Source of the DNA: Rhyacichthys aspro
Taxonomy: Eukaryota > Chordata > Actinopteri > Gobiiformes > Rhyacichthyidae
Direction of reading: 5' to 3'
Assembly (NCBI GenBank): GCA_036850595.1
Contig: CM072155.1
Coordinates: 9,674,256 to 9,738,255 of the forward strand
Length of the DNA stretch: 64,000 bases
Shown here: positions 23,313 through 37,000 of the stretch, piece after piece
Layout of the letters: the number at the start of each line of letters is the position of its first letter
Numbering within the stretch: the first letter of the stretch is position 1
The notes under the pieces: generated by a model
Seen by the model: the letters and a program-made list of their open reading frames with translations, nothing else
Told to the model about the DNA's origin: nothing
Database searches by the model: none
Translations under genes and position numbers: made by a program

Positions 23313-24779
23313 TAAACAAAAGTTTGATAGTGGTAGTACAGTCATTGATTTGTAATGTCCTTGTATCATGTACTGGTCTTGACTTTGCCTCTTGTCAAAA
23401 CTCACATAATGGATTTGTTTAATGGAAAGAAATAGGACCTGAGTAAATCCTTAGGTATTTTAACATACAGTCCATTCATTTCTATCAAGGTCTGTTCTAG
23501 ATACGTGTCTGTGAATAGACTCAGCTGCTCTTGGCTCTTTGTATCATGTTTGTTTTTATTCATACGAATTTTCCATGAAACCAAGCTCATTTATTATCTG
23601 ATTTGTTTTGTGGAAAAAGCAAGTTGAAGTTCAAATACATGGACTTCTCATCTTATTGTGGCTGCTGTAATGATCTAGACGTGTCTTTTCCCATCGCTTT
23701 GTCTCAGTGCAGTAATCTTCCGGAAGTAAAGCAGTCTAAATGTGAGCGGCCTTGTCTCTAAACCCTCAGGAGTGTAGAGCTCTGGGGTCGGGACCTGGCT
23801 TTGACCTTGTAGCTCTCGACGCTGACAGAGAGCCTCCATTTGGGAAACATACACCCTGCTGACAGTCAGGGCCGCCTCAGAACAAATGGGTTTGTCAGGG
23901 CCCGTGGGAACGATCGGCCTCTGCCAGTCTCTTGTTTATGTGTCAGGGTTCAGCCTTTGAATGTGTCAGGTGTAAACAGGAAGTGTATCAAAGCAGTTTG
24001 TAAGCATCCAAAGACCAGTCAATTCTAAAAATTGTAAATTATAGCTTGCCAAAATGTTCATAATATTATATTCCAAAATATATACATAGTTATGAAAAAA
24101 TACTTATAGCTTACAAAGCAAAAGCAACAGGACGCTTACTCTTTCAAAAACCTTCAAAAACTTTTTTTTTTTTTTTTAAGTACATTTCTCATTGTTTCTT
24201 CTTGCAATATGATTTATCACAAGAGCTAGACACTGCAGTCAGGACAGACGAAAAAAAACATAAAATGCAGTTTTGTGTTTTTCCTTTTGTCTTTTGCCTG
24301 AGGGAGGATTTTTTATGGACTTATCAATAAACAACACTGTTTCTTCAACTTTGAGTAATTGTTGGAGCCAAAGAATGATGCTCATTTGGGACAGTTAGTA
24401 CCAATCTTGACAAAGGAAACTGACCATAAATATATTATTAGACTTGTATCTCAGTTTCTCATTGGCTCATACTACCAACACAGTTTTAGCTTTTGGGTTT
24501 GTCTGTGTGTTATTCAGCCCATTGATCATGTGCACTGTGGCCCTCATGGTGTTGTTGCTGTCTTTTATAATGAAGTTTCTATGAAAAATCTCTGATGGGA
24601 TAGGATTTCATGCTGTAATACCCCAAGTGTCCACTGGTGGGATTGTAGACAGAGGAGACAAGGTGGTTCTATCTCCGGTAATAAATCCATGAAACTGACT
24701 TGTATGACCCGACACCTATTGTAGCCCTCCAATTAAAACTATTCTATTTATGTTTGTGTCTATTAGAATAAGTCAGTTC

Positions 24780-25084
24780 ATTAATGCCCTGGCCCCAAGG
24801 CCTAACGAGTCAGTGTCTGGCGGGTTTCACTTGTACCCCTCGTGGTGTCTTCCCTCTCCTCCTCAAAGCCCCTCAGCTCCGGACAAGGTTTCAAGTGACA
24901 GCCGTCCTGTCTCTGTGTGTCTCTGTGTCCCAGTGTCGGCGGGGGCTGGCATCAGTTCGGACTCTGTGGTTTACTCGAGGGGGGGTAATGAAGTGATAAA
25001 AAGGGATGGAAGACAAGAGCGGGCAGATCTGAGAAGGAAGGAGGAAGACTCGCTCAAAGGAAACACTGTAGACCCATAGAGACC
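24780..25084 (+). promoter_or_regulatory. mybpc2: probable mybpc promoter and 5' UTR
   Basis: A TATA-like ATAAAAAG lies at 24,996-25,003, 82 nt before the ATG, which would put transcription start near 25,028 and give a UTR of about 57 nt. Two E-boxes, CACTTG (24,828-24,833) and CAAGTG (24,892-24,897), lie upstream, as expected for a MyoD-family target, although E-boxes also occur by chance. The segment is more GC-rich than its surroundings. An additional upstream non-coding exon cannot be excluded. Confidence 0.4.
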
Positions 25085-25097
25085 ATGCCTGAGCCAG
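25085..25097 (+). CDS. mybpc2: mybpc coding exon 1 (start codon, MPEP)
   Basis: Thirteen coding bases, ATG CCT GAG CCA G, precede a consensus gtaagag donor (phase 1). The context gagaccATGc is fair. Skeletal MyBP-C proteins start MPE, and this one joins in frame to the acidic exon at 52,039. The start rests on that frame continuity and not on length. An in-frame first exon this short would be missed by most gene finders. Confidence 0.8.
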
Positions 25098-28000
25098 GTA
25101 AGAGGTCTGAAGGCTAACATTAGGAGTGTGTTGTTTGACATTTTATTTTACCTACCCTTATGCTCTGTGTTCATTTGATTGTATTTAAAGGATTTTGAGG
25201 TTAAATTATTGATAAATGCTTACTTCAAGATTTTATAAACGTAAGTAATCATTACCAACAGTCTGTAAACTCCTTTTATTTTGGGAAATATACCACAATA
25301 CTCTATTTGCCTGAGGATAAAAACAACATTTGCAGGTTGGTTAATATAAGTACGTACAAGAGACTATTAACTTTATGACTCTACAGTTACAAGGCTGCTC
25401 TAATGTGTGATATTTAAGCAAGTGCAGTGTTTGGACCAGTTGGTTTGGGTCAGGACTTGATGTTGTATGGGGTATGTACACCCAGTGGATTGGCCTGTTT
25501 TTTCAGACTAATGACTGTATGAACTAACACTATACGCCTGGTGTCGTTAAAAGTTTGCAGTCTAGACCTAGAATTGTAGAGATTGTATTACAAGTAAGAC
25601 CTTCCATTTCTTTCAGTAATATTTGATGAGTTTTACTTGGCTGTACTTGTACTCGTACTTGGAAATCCCAGGGGGTTTGGTGGTGTCCTTCTAAATATAC
25701 TGTACAACTGAGAAGGAGGTAATAAAGATGGCACATGCAAATATATGCACCAGATCAGAATTTAACAGCCTGATGCCTATTACATGAGTCTTATTCAATC
25801 CATGCATGCCCAATTTATGACTCCTATACTGGGATAGGTTAGGATGGAGTTTAAGGATAATGGAGTTTAAAGTGGCACTACTGGCACTAGCAGCATCCTT
25901 GGGGCCTCTCCTGCTTTTATTTTACTAAAAAAATAAAACCTAACCAATTTTTCCTCAAATACAAAATACTAATACATTTCACCAAACTGAAGTTTAAAGC
26001 CTGTATCACTGTAAACTGTAAACTTTTTGCTCCGACTTCAGTCTAAGAACGGCAATTATCTTACAGTACATGATTGAATTACCAACAGTTTTCTCCCCTA
26101 TTCTCTGTCGTTTTTTGAACTGTTTCTCTGTAAAAAGATGTGTTCAGAGCTGAATATACACTTCCTCTGTTTTATCTGTTGCCATTACTTCCTTATTGAT
26201 ATCAGTGTTGACCAATGAAAGCATTCCTTTTTCCAGAAACAAGCTATGATTGGCCAAAGCTTGAAGAAACATTACCAGAAGACAGAGCAATCAGTCGAGT
26301 GACAGGCATTTCACTTTCATAAATTCTTTGCTAATCACTATCGCATATATCATAAGTCTAGCCTTGTTTTTTGGTGGTGGATTTTAATTCTAAAGGGGGA
26401 TATCCAATGTAGCGGGAACCTGGCTGTTAACATCACTATCTTTATTTGCTGTAGCTACATTTAACTTTATGATAGTCATGCTGCCCTTTTCCTAAATAAG
26501 GAAACCTCTTCTGGTTTTACTTTGCACAGGTCTATTACAATTTTTTTTTTACAATTACAATATACTACATCTATCTAACCTTTAAAACCCTGTATGTCGA
26601 CAGGTTTATTTTACCCTGAAATGACGACATAGTAGCATTAATTTTGTGGCCTGCTCCTCTGTCAGCGTCTGCTTTTACAGCTCTATAAACCACATGTGTG
26701 TGATTCCAGCAGTGACGCACTACATTTAATAAGATAACAGCGCTGAAACATGAACCGGACCCAGCCACGCACTCGTATTACCTGCCATTAAGGAGCGCAT
26801 CTAAAATATGCCCCGCTGCCTTTGTCAACACTGACCTCAGAGCGCCGTAAATCAGCCGCTCGCTGCAAACAAGGATAAGGCAAGGTGATAACGCAGACGA
26901 AAGGTGATTTGTTCAAGCGACGGCTGCCAAGTCAGGTGTAACTACCTTGTGTCGCATCTGTGCACCTCAGGCTCCTAATCTGTCCAACCCTGATTACCCT
27001 GTTCTCTGTTAGAGCCTGGAACAAGTCAGAACTACTCTTTATGTGGGGTTTTAGTCAAAGTGTCATGTTACATCAGACTAAAAATGCAACAGATGAAGCC
27101 TGAGGTATACATCCAGGCGAATATCATATATTAAAAACTAATCTATAAATTTATGATGGGATGAAAATCCAGCTAAAATAGTAACTATTAGGCTACAACA
27201 ACACAACATCCACCAGCAGTCAATGCAGCTGATCAAACAAAGAAAAGAAACTATATAAGTATATTTTGCAATATAGTGAGCTGCCTCATGTGGGAGATAT
27301 GCACATAATAAACCTTTTTTATTCTTCTTTTGTCAGTGAAGACAACCTGTTGTATGTGATGTGATGTATTGAAAAGTCTTCTGTTCCTGGAATGTACATA
27401 AGATACACAAAAATGATGCGTTTGAAAAGGAAAATATAATTGTATTAACGTAGCTCTAGTTTGGAAGGTGTCAGTGAGAATATATACTGCTGCAATATCA
27501 CCAAAATAAATGACTGCACCAATGCAAAGTCTCCTTTTGTAGGTATGTCTCATTAACTTTCCAGAATGAGTACATCAAGTACTTGCTGATACAGTGGAAA
27601 TTCGTGCGAAACATAAATAGATTTCAGTGACTTGTTTCGAAAGAGAACTTTTGATTTACTTTTATCAGCTTCCTTTACAGTGAAATATTTCCAAACAGTA
27701 TTATTTAGTGACTTAAGTACTCGTCTGGCAGTACATGAGGAGGTCAAATGGCCACACAAGGATCTGACACCAGTGAGTATCAAGTACTAGTATCCTGCTT
27801 TTATGGATTAATATTATGGCTTTGAATCTCTAAACCAACTTTTAGCAGATGGCGGATGATTGACCGGTGACAAACATACACATAACACTCCACATATCAA
27901 GACTTTCTCCTTGAGTATTTTTGCTTTTATTGTCATTAACGTTTTACTTACTAAGCAAGTGTTTGTTCATTTTTGCACGTTTCCTGTTGGTCACGTCACT

Positions 28001-31000
28001 CTAAACTAACAACAAATCACTGTAATTCTCCTCATTTATCATTTACAGCTAATTCCAGTGCAGCTTGTTAATGAATCCTGTCCGATATGAGTCTAAAGTC
28101 AGTTCTCTCCACTCGTGCTGTCACCGAACCTGCTAATTATCCTGCTTGTACATTAGGCTATGTGACGTTAGAGTTGTCAAACCCAGCTGTATGTGTTAAC
28201 ATTTAGCAAGTAGCTGATGACATTTGCTAGTTAGCGGAGTGGACAGTGTTTTCTCTCGCTGTGTGTGGAGCAAAGATGGCGTCCTGGTCCCAAAATCTTC
28301 CTCTAAACTGATCACTAAGGGTTTGAATCTTGTAAAACTGCACAAAGAAACTTACTTTAAAGTTTAAAAAGTGGTGGACTAAGTGGGTGATGGCTTTTGT
28401 TCCATGTTTCTCCTGTCTATGGTCAGAGGAGAGGCGTGCAAATAAGGCACATCGCACCTTTGAACATTTAACGGCATGAAATCGATCTCTTTAATCTCTT
28501 TCTGTTTTTACCCTCCATCGTGCGGTAATTCCACCCTGCGTTTCGTTTTATCGCCCTAAAGCGTGTCCAGTCCGGTGACCTCACATCGCGGGGATCGTCT
28601 TCCCGTCACCACATTACAGCCCCTCTCTTGAACTTGGTCACCACTTTCTCAGCTCCGGACCCCCCCTCCTCCACCCCCCTCCGACAGATCATGTGACCCC
28701 TTCCCCAAGGAGACGTCTGGCCCCCCGTACATGGGCCGTCCGGGGCTGAAGGAGCTGTCTGGATCAGGACTAAAGCACGGATCTCAATAAACAGCCACAG
28801 GAATAGGCCTCGAGACGATGGCTTTGGCCTTGAGAAGCCATGAAGGGAAGATTTGGAGAGTGGGTGGAGGGGGGTGGGGTATGGGGGTATGGGGGGCTCC
28901 ACTTAGACTAAAACCTTAGAGGGATCTGCTCTGGATTAAGACATATACCTCCTGTGGGACACTCAAAGAGTCCTGATTACTGCTGGTGGAAGAAAAAAAT
29001 GCTTCCTCTGCTTGACATGGCAGACTTACTACAGCCTTTTCTTTTCACACTTGCACATTACAAAACTTCAGAGCAGCATTTGAGTTTTGGTGTTGTGTAA
29101 GCAGCCCCTGATTATAAAGTGTAAATATAATGCCAAATCCTACATACAGACAAACATAAAACAATAAAGCATTAAAGTATATAGCACAATATACTATTTG
29201 TCCTATGCTTTGATTGTATAGATAAAAATTTTTTGTAGTTAAGAGCACAGTATTACATTCACTCACTGACACAATCTGATAAAAGCGCTTCGTCACGTGC
29301 GTTCTGTCGGCCATCTTGGCAGGAAAAGAGAGTAAGACATAATCAGAGCCAGATTTCAAACAAACGGACTTCATTAGCTCTTTGTACCTGTAGCTGCTAC
29401 ACTCTAGAGTCACTGAAGCAGCTCGACATGTAAGCATTTCTAGGTCTGTGGGTCAATAAATGTAAAATTAACGAGCTACAAACAAAAGGAGTTGTGTTTT
29501 GTAACGTTACTCGGTCTGAAGTTGTGGTGGTCCAGTCGGCTCTTATTACTGACGCAGCTCGCTAAATAAAAGCTAATATATGTCGTCTTTTTGATCTGTA
29601 TTTCCTTCTGTTCACATGGCGCAAATGCAGAGATGTGTTCATGTGAAATGATACCACAAATCTGTTGAAAACTGCACAGAAAATGGGCTCAGTGCTGCTT
29701 GTACAGTTTATTCTTATTACTATAGTTGACTGTACAGATGTGGTGCTTTCTGCCAGGGTCCTAAATTCAGATTGGTCGACATAATCTACCAGAGCTCCAT
29801 AATGGATCATGGATTAAGACAATAATATACGTTTATGAGAAAAATGTCAGGCCTTAATAGTAAATTTTTACTACAGTGTGAGTGAATACTGCCTTGAGTC
29901 CTTGAGGTCAGGTAGTATGCAGTAATAAAAAGTTCCCTGGTTTCATTGAGGAAGCACCTCTCTCCTTGGATCCTCATCTTTACTCAGTAATTAGCCTGCG
30001 CTGCTCGTGATGATGGCTACAGCCTGTAACTCTGTCACTTCTCTGGAGCGGCTCCAGTGCTGATGGCTATAGAAATAACACCAGTTTTAATTACACCAAC
30101 GTCCTGTCAGGGGATGTGTCTTTAGCCAAACACACCCCCTGGACACCTCTCAGGACAGGCACATACTCCAGATACCAACAACACAGACACCAGATTATAA
30201 CGTAACCCTTTGGACTTGCACAACACGCATAGGTGTCATTTTAACACGGCAGCTTTAAGGGTTTACAGCGGGACTTGTCAAGAGGTGTGTTTAAAGCCAG
30301 GATCTGAGATTTAGGGTTTTGCAGATGTAAGCGTCTTTAAATTTGTGTTGGAAATGGTGCATCAAAAGTGAAATTATCTTTTGAGGCTTGGCTTTTGACT
30401 CTGAATGTGTAGCACAAGCTTCTGTGAAATATGGATTAATGATAATTTATGTGTTTTATTGTTTGGTTTTCCTTTCTTTGTTTCTTAAGAGCTGCACTTT
30501 TGGAGATGCTCTGATCCATTTGTCCCACCATCACGTTATAGCTCTTGTCCAAGTCTTCAATCCTTGCACTTGTCTATTTTCCTGTTTCCAACACTTCACA
30601 GAAAAAACAGAATAGCTTATTGCTCAGAATATATCCCAAACATTTCTTTTTGATCTCTTTGGAATGAAAATCAATGAGTTGAAAAGAGCAACTAAAAACA
30701 GAGTCAAATACTCCCTCAGTTAAATCTACCCGAAGGACAGTTACATGAAAATTGTTGCTGTGTACTTTTGATTTGTTCCATTACATCACTGTTTATTTGT
30801 GTACTCTGAGTAATAATAGTTTTGCAGCGATATTGGCTGTGTTACCAGACAGTAATAAAATGTCCCTTTGCACTCTGTAAAAAACACTAATCCAATCAAA
30901 CATATAACAGAAATGACATACTTGAGGCTATGTTAAAGCTGAATAACCCAAATATTTCTTCCATCATGCACTTATCTCTCCCTTGCAATATCGCCTGAAT

Positions 31001-34000
31001 GCATCGCTTGTATTTATACATTTATTTTATTTTTTTATTTTTTGCCAGCAGAACAGCCACTTTTCCCGTAGGATTATTTGGCAACCATTGAGATGAGCAG
31101 AGCTGAATGTATACAAATGTGATTGGGCAAAGCTCACTGGTATAAACTGAACATTCTCCTCTATTAAAATCCTTGATAATAACTTATAACCATTAGGATT
31201 TTGTTATTTTTTCCCGGACAATACTGTAATCATTCTGTCCCATACTTTTTGAAAGTGACCCACACTGATGGAACCAACCAAAACGAAAAAAAAAGTTTAG
31301 TAAAAGATAAAAAAGAACAATTAAGTGAGTGCTTTAATGGATTGGAAAGTCAAAAGATGTCGAAAAACTGTGCTCTTTAAGGATGTGGGAGAAACAGAAT
31401 AGCAGACAAACCAAAAATCAAGTAAAGTGTTTGAGGCAGTCTAGGTGACAAAATATGACCTTTGCCCTCCCAGGAAACAGGCTGAACATTTTCACCCATT
31501 AAAATCCTTAGTCTCCCGTTATTTTTACAGATCCATCCTATAACAATCTGCTAATCTTGTTTCTTGTCCCCAACAATAAAACGAGAGATCTGACTAGAAG
31601 ATAAATCAGTGAAATATGAATCTGCACAGCTGACGAACGCTGACAGTACACAGATCTGTCACATTTTATTATGGCGACAGTGTTGCTACAAAACAGGGGA
31701 AAGTCTTCTGTGAATGTTTTCTTAGGGTTAGCAGCTGTTTAGCGGAAGGTTAAATGCCCCATCACCTTCAGACCTCGGGTCAGAACCGGCCAACATCTTG
31801 TCACCCCCTGCCCCTTTAGCTCCTTGTCACCCCCTGCCCCTTTAGCTCCGCGGCCACTCGTCCCACCAAAGCTCTCAGTGTAGCGTTACCTCATACCCGT
31901 CCTATCATCGAGTTCCCACAGGTATGCACCCGGCGTTTGATGGATCACAGACAGATGGAGAGTCAAACGTCGGCGGCACAGGCCTCGGCGAAGAGATCGA
32001 GGAGTTAACCGTCATCATTAACAGAGACGCAGCTGAGCGTTGGACCCAAACCAGAGTTTATCCCCTTTTCATAAAGCCCACTGTGATTCGTGGAGGCCTT
32101 GTCCTATTTGCAGCGCGGGAAGGAGATGAAAGACAAAAGGGAAATGGATGGAGAGCCGAGGCACTTGACAGCTTAATGCGGTATTTAGAGCCGCCTTTTG
32201 TTTACGAACGCCACCGATTCCTCATCCCTGAATTAGAGGTGCATTGGCCGATTGTTTTCCAGCGTTGAGCCGGTTCTATTCACATAATAACGATTCATTC
32301 AAGTCATCATTTAGGTTTACAGCAGCAGTAGAAATCCTCTTTTATTCCTCTTCCAGATCCATTACTGAATCCTTTCTCCAGCCGCGGTCCGACATAAATC
32401 TTCACGGTCATGTGCTGCTGTGGAGATGAGAGGCATCACGAGTGGAGTCCACACACACGCCGTATTTCTTCTTCTCGTCATTGAAATAACCCGTTTACTG
32501 TTATTTTAGCCCCACATTTTCAGCAAAGATTTGTGTCCCATCTCAATCTGCAAAGACAAGAGAGCTTCATGCAGAGGTTAAACTATTTATTTATTTTTTG
32601 AGCAAAATAAATTGAGCAAACAGACTGTTACAACTCTTACAACAACAAGCCCAGCTGAAAATGACAGCCCTATTCAAACATTCTCAAAAAGTTTATGTCT
32701 CTTAAGGGACTTTTTATGGACGTCTGTATTCATAAATTGATATGAAATGTGGTGTAAATTTGTCTTTTTATCACAAAAGAGTGGAAAGAAGATAATAGCT
32801 GAGGTGACCTTTTTAAATAAAGCTGCGTTTCCACCGGTTCAGTACAACTCAGTTTGGTTCGGCTAAAAGGCTCGGGTTTTTGTTTGAGCAGTGTCTAGAG
32901 AAAGACGTCTGCCAAGTAAATAGTGACGCCACACAGGAGCAATTAAAGTCGTGTCTGTATGTACTTTTTAAAACTGAATGAATCTAAAGTGTAAATCCTG
33001 GAGAGTCTGGAGGTACAGCTGCTGCAGTAAACATCACACTGTTTCTGGTTTATTCACAGATTTCTAAACATTAAACTCATAGAGCTGTTTACCACAGAGG
33101 CCTGGAGGGGACATGTGAGAAAAACAAAAAAGAATGTTTCTTAATGCGTGGGAACAACGAAAAACACGAGGCCACGTGATAATTTTTACGTGGGCTCGAA
33201 ATAATTCATTTGAGCCACACATTTTTTGTTAAGAAACTCAAGGCCTTGCTTTGTTATAATTTTTTTCTCACATGTCCCTTCCAGGGCTCCATAGTTTCCC
33301 AAATTTTAGAGTCATAATTTGTGTTTGTGTTTAATGCAGTGTTTCTAATAAACACTAGACCTGGAGTAACACTGTTGGTCACAAGAACTAGGCATTGATT
33401 TCATTGAAAAAAAAAAAAAAGTTTCATGTAAAGTTGTTAATGTAAAAGATGTTTTTTTGCTTGTTTCTCTCGAGTGAGGATTTCATTGCCCAATCAGCAG
33501 TTCTGTTTTTTTGAAAGTGGACCATACTTAGGGGACAATTTGAACCCCTTGTGTTGATGAAAACTTAACCATTCTGTGTGCTAAGTGTGACTGAGGGATA
33601 AATGGTTCAATAAACAATGAGTCTCTAGCCTGGCCAGCCACATCCATTAACTTTGTGACGTGAATCCGCTCTGAAATCCCTTTCCTTCGCAGCCAAATCC
33701 AGACTAGAGTCAGAGACCAGACTAATTCTTTAGAAACACCTCTGACTGAGACTAGGACTATTTGAGGACACCTCATGTACAAATGAAGTTTCTAACAGAG
33801 CAGGAACATATCACCTTAAACTTACCTCAGTACATTCATCAGGAACATGTCACCTTTTCCACCAAATTACCTCTGTACCTGTTAAACTCCCTCCGGGCCT
33901 TTTATTTTGTCAAGTTTCAAGCCTTCACATTTTAATATCCCAATTGTCATATATTGTTTCAGTAAGGAAGAACATTATGGAAAAGACGAGTGACATCTTG

Positions 34001-37000
34001 TCTATATATTCTGCTTTGAGAAAACACAGTTGCAGCATATATATTACATACATCAAAAACACAACAGTCTGTACATTAGACACATTCATGCTTCCACAAA
34101 CCTACCATGTACTCCTCTTCGGGCGGCAGCTTCACAACCAAAAAGAAAAGTAGGTCATCCAAATTTACACTCCTCCCACAACCAAGCCACATCAAGTCAT
34201 TTAAAATTGTGAAGTGCTATAAATAGAGTCTAGATAAATACCAGGGAGCTGTCAGAGAGAGAGGCGCAGGTCAAAGTCAAGATGGTGAGAGCTTCTCCCC
34301 GAGGAGACAGATAATCTCCAGAGTAATTGTCACCGAAGGTTTGAAAAGTTTGATTAATGTTCAGGAGTCGAGAGGTGCTCAGGGTGGAGTCACACTCAGA
34401 GTTTCAGGCTCAGAGCATCTAAATGATCTGGCCCTTTTAGCTCAGATGTATTTAGTTAATACGCAAAGTAAAACATGCCACAAACAAGGGCTGCACAATA
34501 TAATTAACATGTTATATGCTAATGTCGTGATAACATTTGACCTGAATGCTCCTCTGATTTAAAATATTTAAAGAGATACAAGGCTTTGGACTAACTTCTA
34601 CTCAATGATTAAGGAGCTAAATAAATATAAAAGACTGAACGAGGCCTTTTATGTGGATGCACCACAGTTTAAAGGCTTTGTTTGGACTTTGATTTTGAGG
34701 CAAATAGTAAATATTCATGTCACAGCCACCATTTTGTCTCTGCAGAAAAAAAATATTGACTTTTAAGGGCAACTGTTCATCTATCTACATTTAAAAAATG
34801 CACAAAAGAGCTTTACCCAATGCTCTGTATACGATTTTTTTCATGTCTTCCTATAATTCACACAGTAAACAAATCCAACCTTGATTTGGACTGGATTGTG
34901 TCCAAGACTTTAGCTATTATTATCTTATTCCATGTTGCAACTTTTGATGGTGATGATTTTTGATGGGTAACACACCGATCAGGCATAACATTATAAACAC
35001 TGACAGATGAGTGAATAACACTGATTTTCTCTTCATCATGGCACCTTTTACTGAGTTGGATATATTGTGCCATTCTTTGTTTCTCAGCTTTTCCTGAATT
35101 TCTATGGATCGCAGAATGATCTTTTGGCCTACTTGACTTTGTCAGACAGGTTCTGTTTAAGTCATTTCTTAATTCAACAGGTCTGGCAGTAATCAGGCCT
35201 GAGTGTGGCACGTGAAATTGAACTCAGTTTTCCAAAAAAATGTGTTTAATCAGTTAATTCATGATTTCACAAATAGGGCACCTTACACATGGGGCTAGGT
35301 AGGTTTGTATAGCTTTTTTCCCTTAATAAATAAAATCATCACTTAGAAACTACATTTTGTGTTTAGTTGAGTTATCTTTGTTTACATTTATTAATTGTGA
35401 GAAATGCGCAAAAAAATAAAATAAAATAAAATAGAAATCAGAAAGGGGGCAATTTCTTTTTCATGGCATTGTATTAGAAGCAGCTAAACATTTTGTCCTG
35501 AAAGTTTGTGTTAGAAGCAGGAAAAAGTCTCGACGACTGGGTCAGTGCATCTCCAAAACTTAAGCTTCTGTGGGTCTGCAGTGGTCACGATCCATCAAAA
35601 GTGGTCCAAGGAAGGAACAGTGGTGAACCTGGACAGGGTCAGGGGTCACTGATGCACCTGTGGTCCGATCCAACAGACCAGCTACTGTTGCTCAAATTAC
35701 TGAAGAAGTTAATGCTGCTTCTGATAGAAAGGTGTCAGAATACACAATGCATCAATTTGTGTTTGGACAAACTGGATGGAAGAAGGAGTCCTGGTCTGAC
35801 TTTGAAGGTGTTGGAGCATCTGTGGAAGGCTCCACCTGGAACTTACAGCACTTAAAGGATCTGCTGCTAAGATCTTGTTGCCAGATACCACAGTACACCT
35901 TCAGGATCTTGTGGGTCAGGGCTAAATGGGCGCAAAATGGGGACCAACACAAGATGAGGCAGGTGGTCTTAATTTTATTTCTGATCAGTGTATAGCTGCA
36001 TGTCTCCTTATTAGCACAAACCTAGCATAACTAGTTTTAAACAGCCACATTATATAGTACACCAGCAATCATATTACTCTTAAAATAGTTGCCTATACGT
36101 GACACCATTTCTGATTTCACTGTGAATTACCAGACTAATTCCTCATGTCTCTATTGGTCCATGATACAGCTGTAAGTCACTTTATCAACTCTGTCAAATC
36201 AAACTTGGCAAATGATCGAGTGATTTGTGAGAAGGGCTTAAGCGTTCCCCTTTTTCTGTCGACCCCCAACCCCTCTTTTTCCTCAACATAAAACGACAGC
36301 AGTCACGCTCTGCTCACAGCCAAGTCTCCTATCCTCCATTTTATAAATAGATACTTAGAATAATAATCTGCTTTCATAGGCTGCTGCCAAACACATTTCG
36401 ACGTATATTGGTGTCCTGTGTAAATACAAATCTCTCCTATGCTGCCGTGTGCGACCCCGAGTTCAATAATGAAGCTCTTTTAAAGTGGGATTACGCTGCT
36501 TTTAAGGCACTGGGGGATTTCTTGCTGAATTGGTAAATGGGCGTATCATTAGAAGAAAATAGGAGCTTTAGAGTGGTTATAAAACATCAGAGGAGCAGCG
36601 CTGGAGGCTGAGGTAATCTGATTGATCCAGGGGAATTTCAGTGGGCGGAGCTAATGATGCATTTTCAAGCTTTTATTCTAAAAAGAGTGTATGCAATAGC
36701 CTGTAGAAGGTTTGTTTGTATTATTAAATATGGATGCACCAATATAATGAATGTGGCTTGTACCAATAATGGATTTTAAGATTGTTGTTGTCATTTTTGA
36801 TGGTCTGTTTACATTTTTTTAATAATGTAATCTATGTTAATCTACTAATTACATTTGTTTAGTTCAAGGCCAAGGAATCAAATCCAGCCCTTGTATCTTT
36901 TCATCCTGGCTTAGACCTGGTTAAGACCTGGTTTAACCCTGGCTAAATTCTGTCTTGTACTTGTTAAGACATGGTTTAGTCTTGATTTAATCCCAATATA

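Larger units (their letters stand above)
10741..24779. other. intergenic region between emc10 and mybpc
   Basis: About 14 kb separates the two divergent genes. I see no coding exon apart from a P2X7-like module inside a mobile element at 22.1-23.0 kb. Repeats include GTCTTG-rich fragments (12.1 and 17.2 kb), an interrupted teleost repeat (17.3-18.0 kb) and a LINE tail (23.2 kb). The stretches 10,741-12,100, 14,400-17,100 and 18,050-22,080 hold nothing I can name. Confidence 0.55.

Noticed and set aside
10741..24779. FAM71E1, SPIB or POLD1 orthologues expected from human gene order
   Set aside because: I looked for conserved exon-like peptides in this interval and recognised none.
24750..25079. 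109-codon frame directly before the mybpc start
   Set aside because: It ends at a stop five bases before the mybpc ATG and shows no MyBP-C similarity; the region is promoter and 5' UTR.
31924..32268. 114-codon open frame in a GC-richer stretch
   Set aside because: It has no recognisable domain or homologue and no splice or promoter context; it lies inside the mybpc intron and its length fits chance at this GC content.
35508..35995. Open frames of 111-115 codons in the Tc1 region
   Set aside because: They are frame-broken pieces of a decayed transposase region, not host genes.
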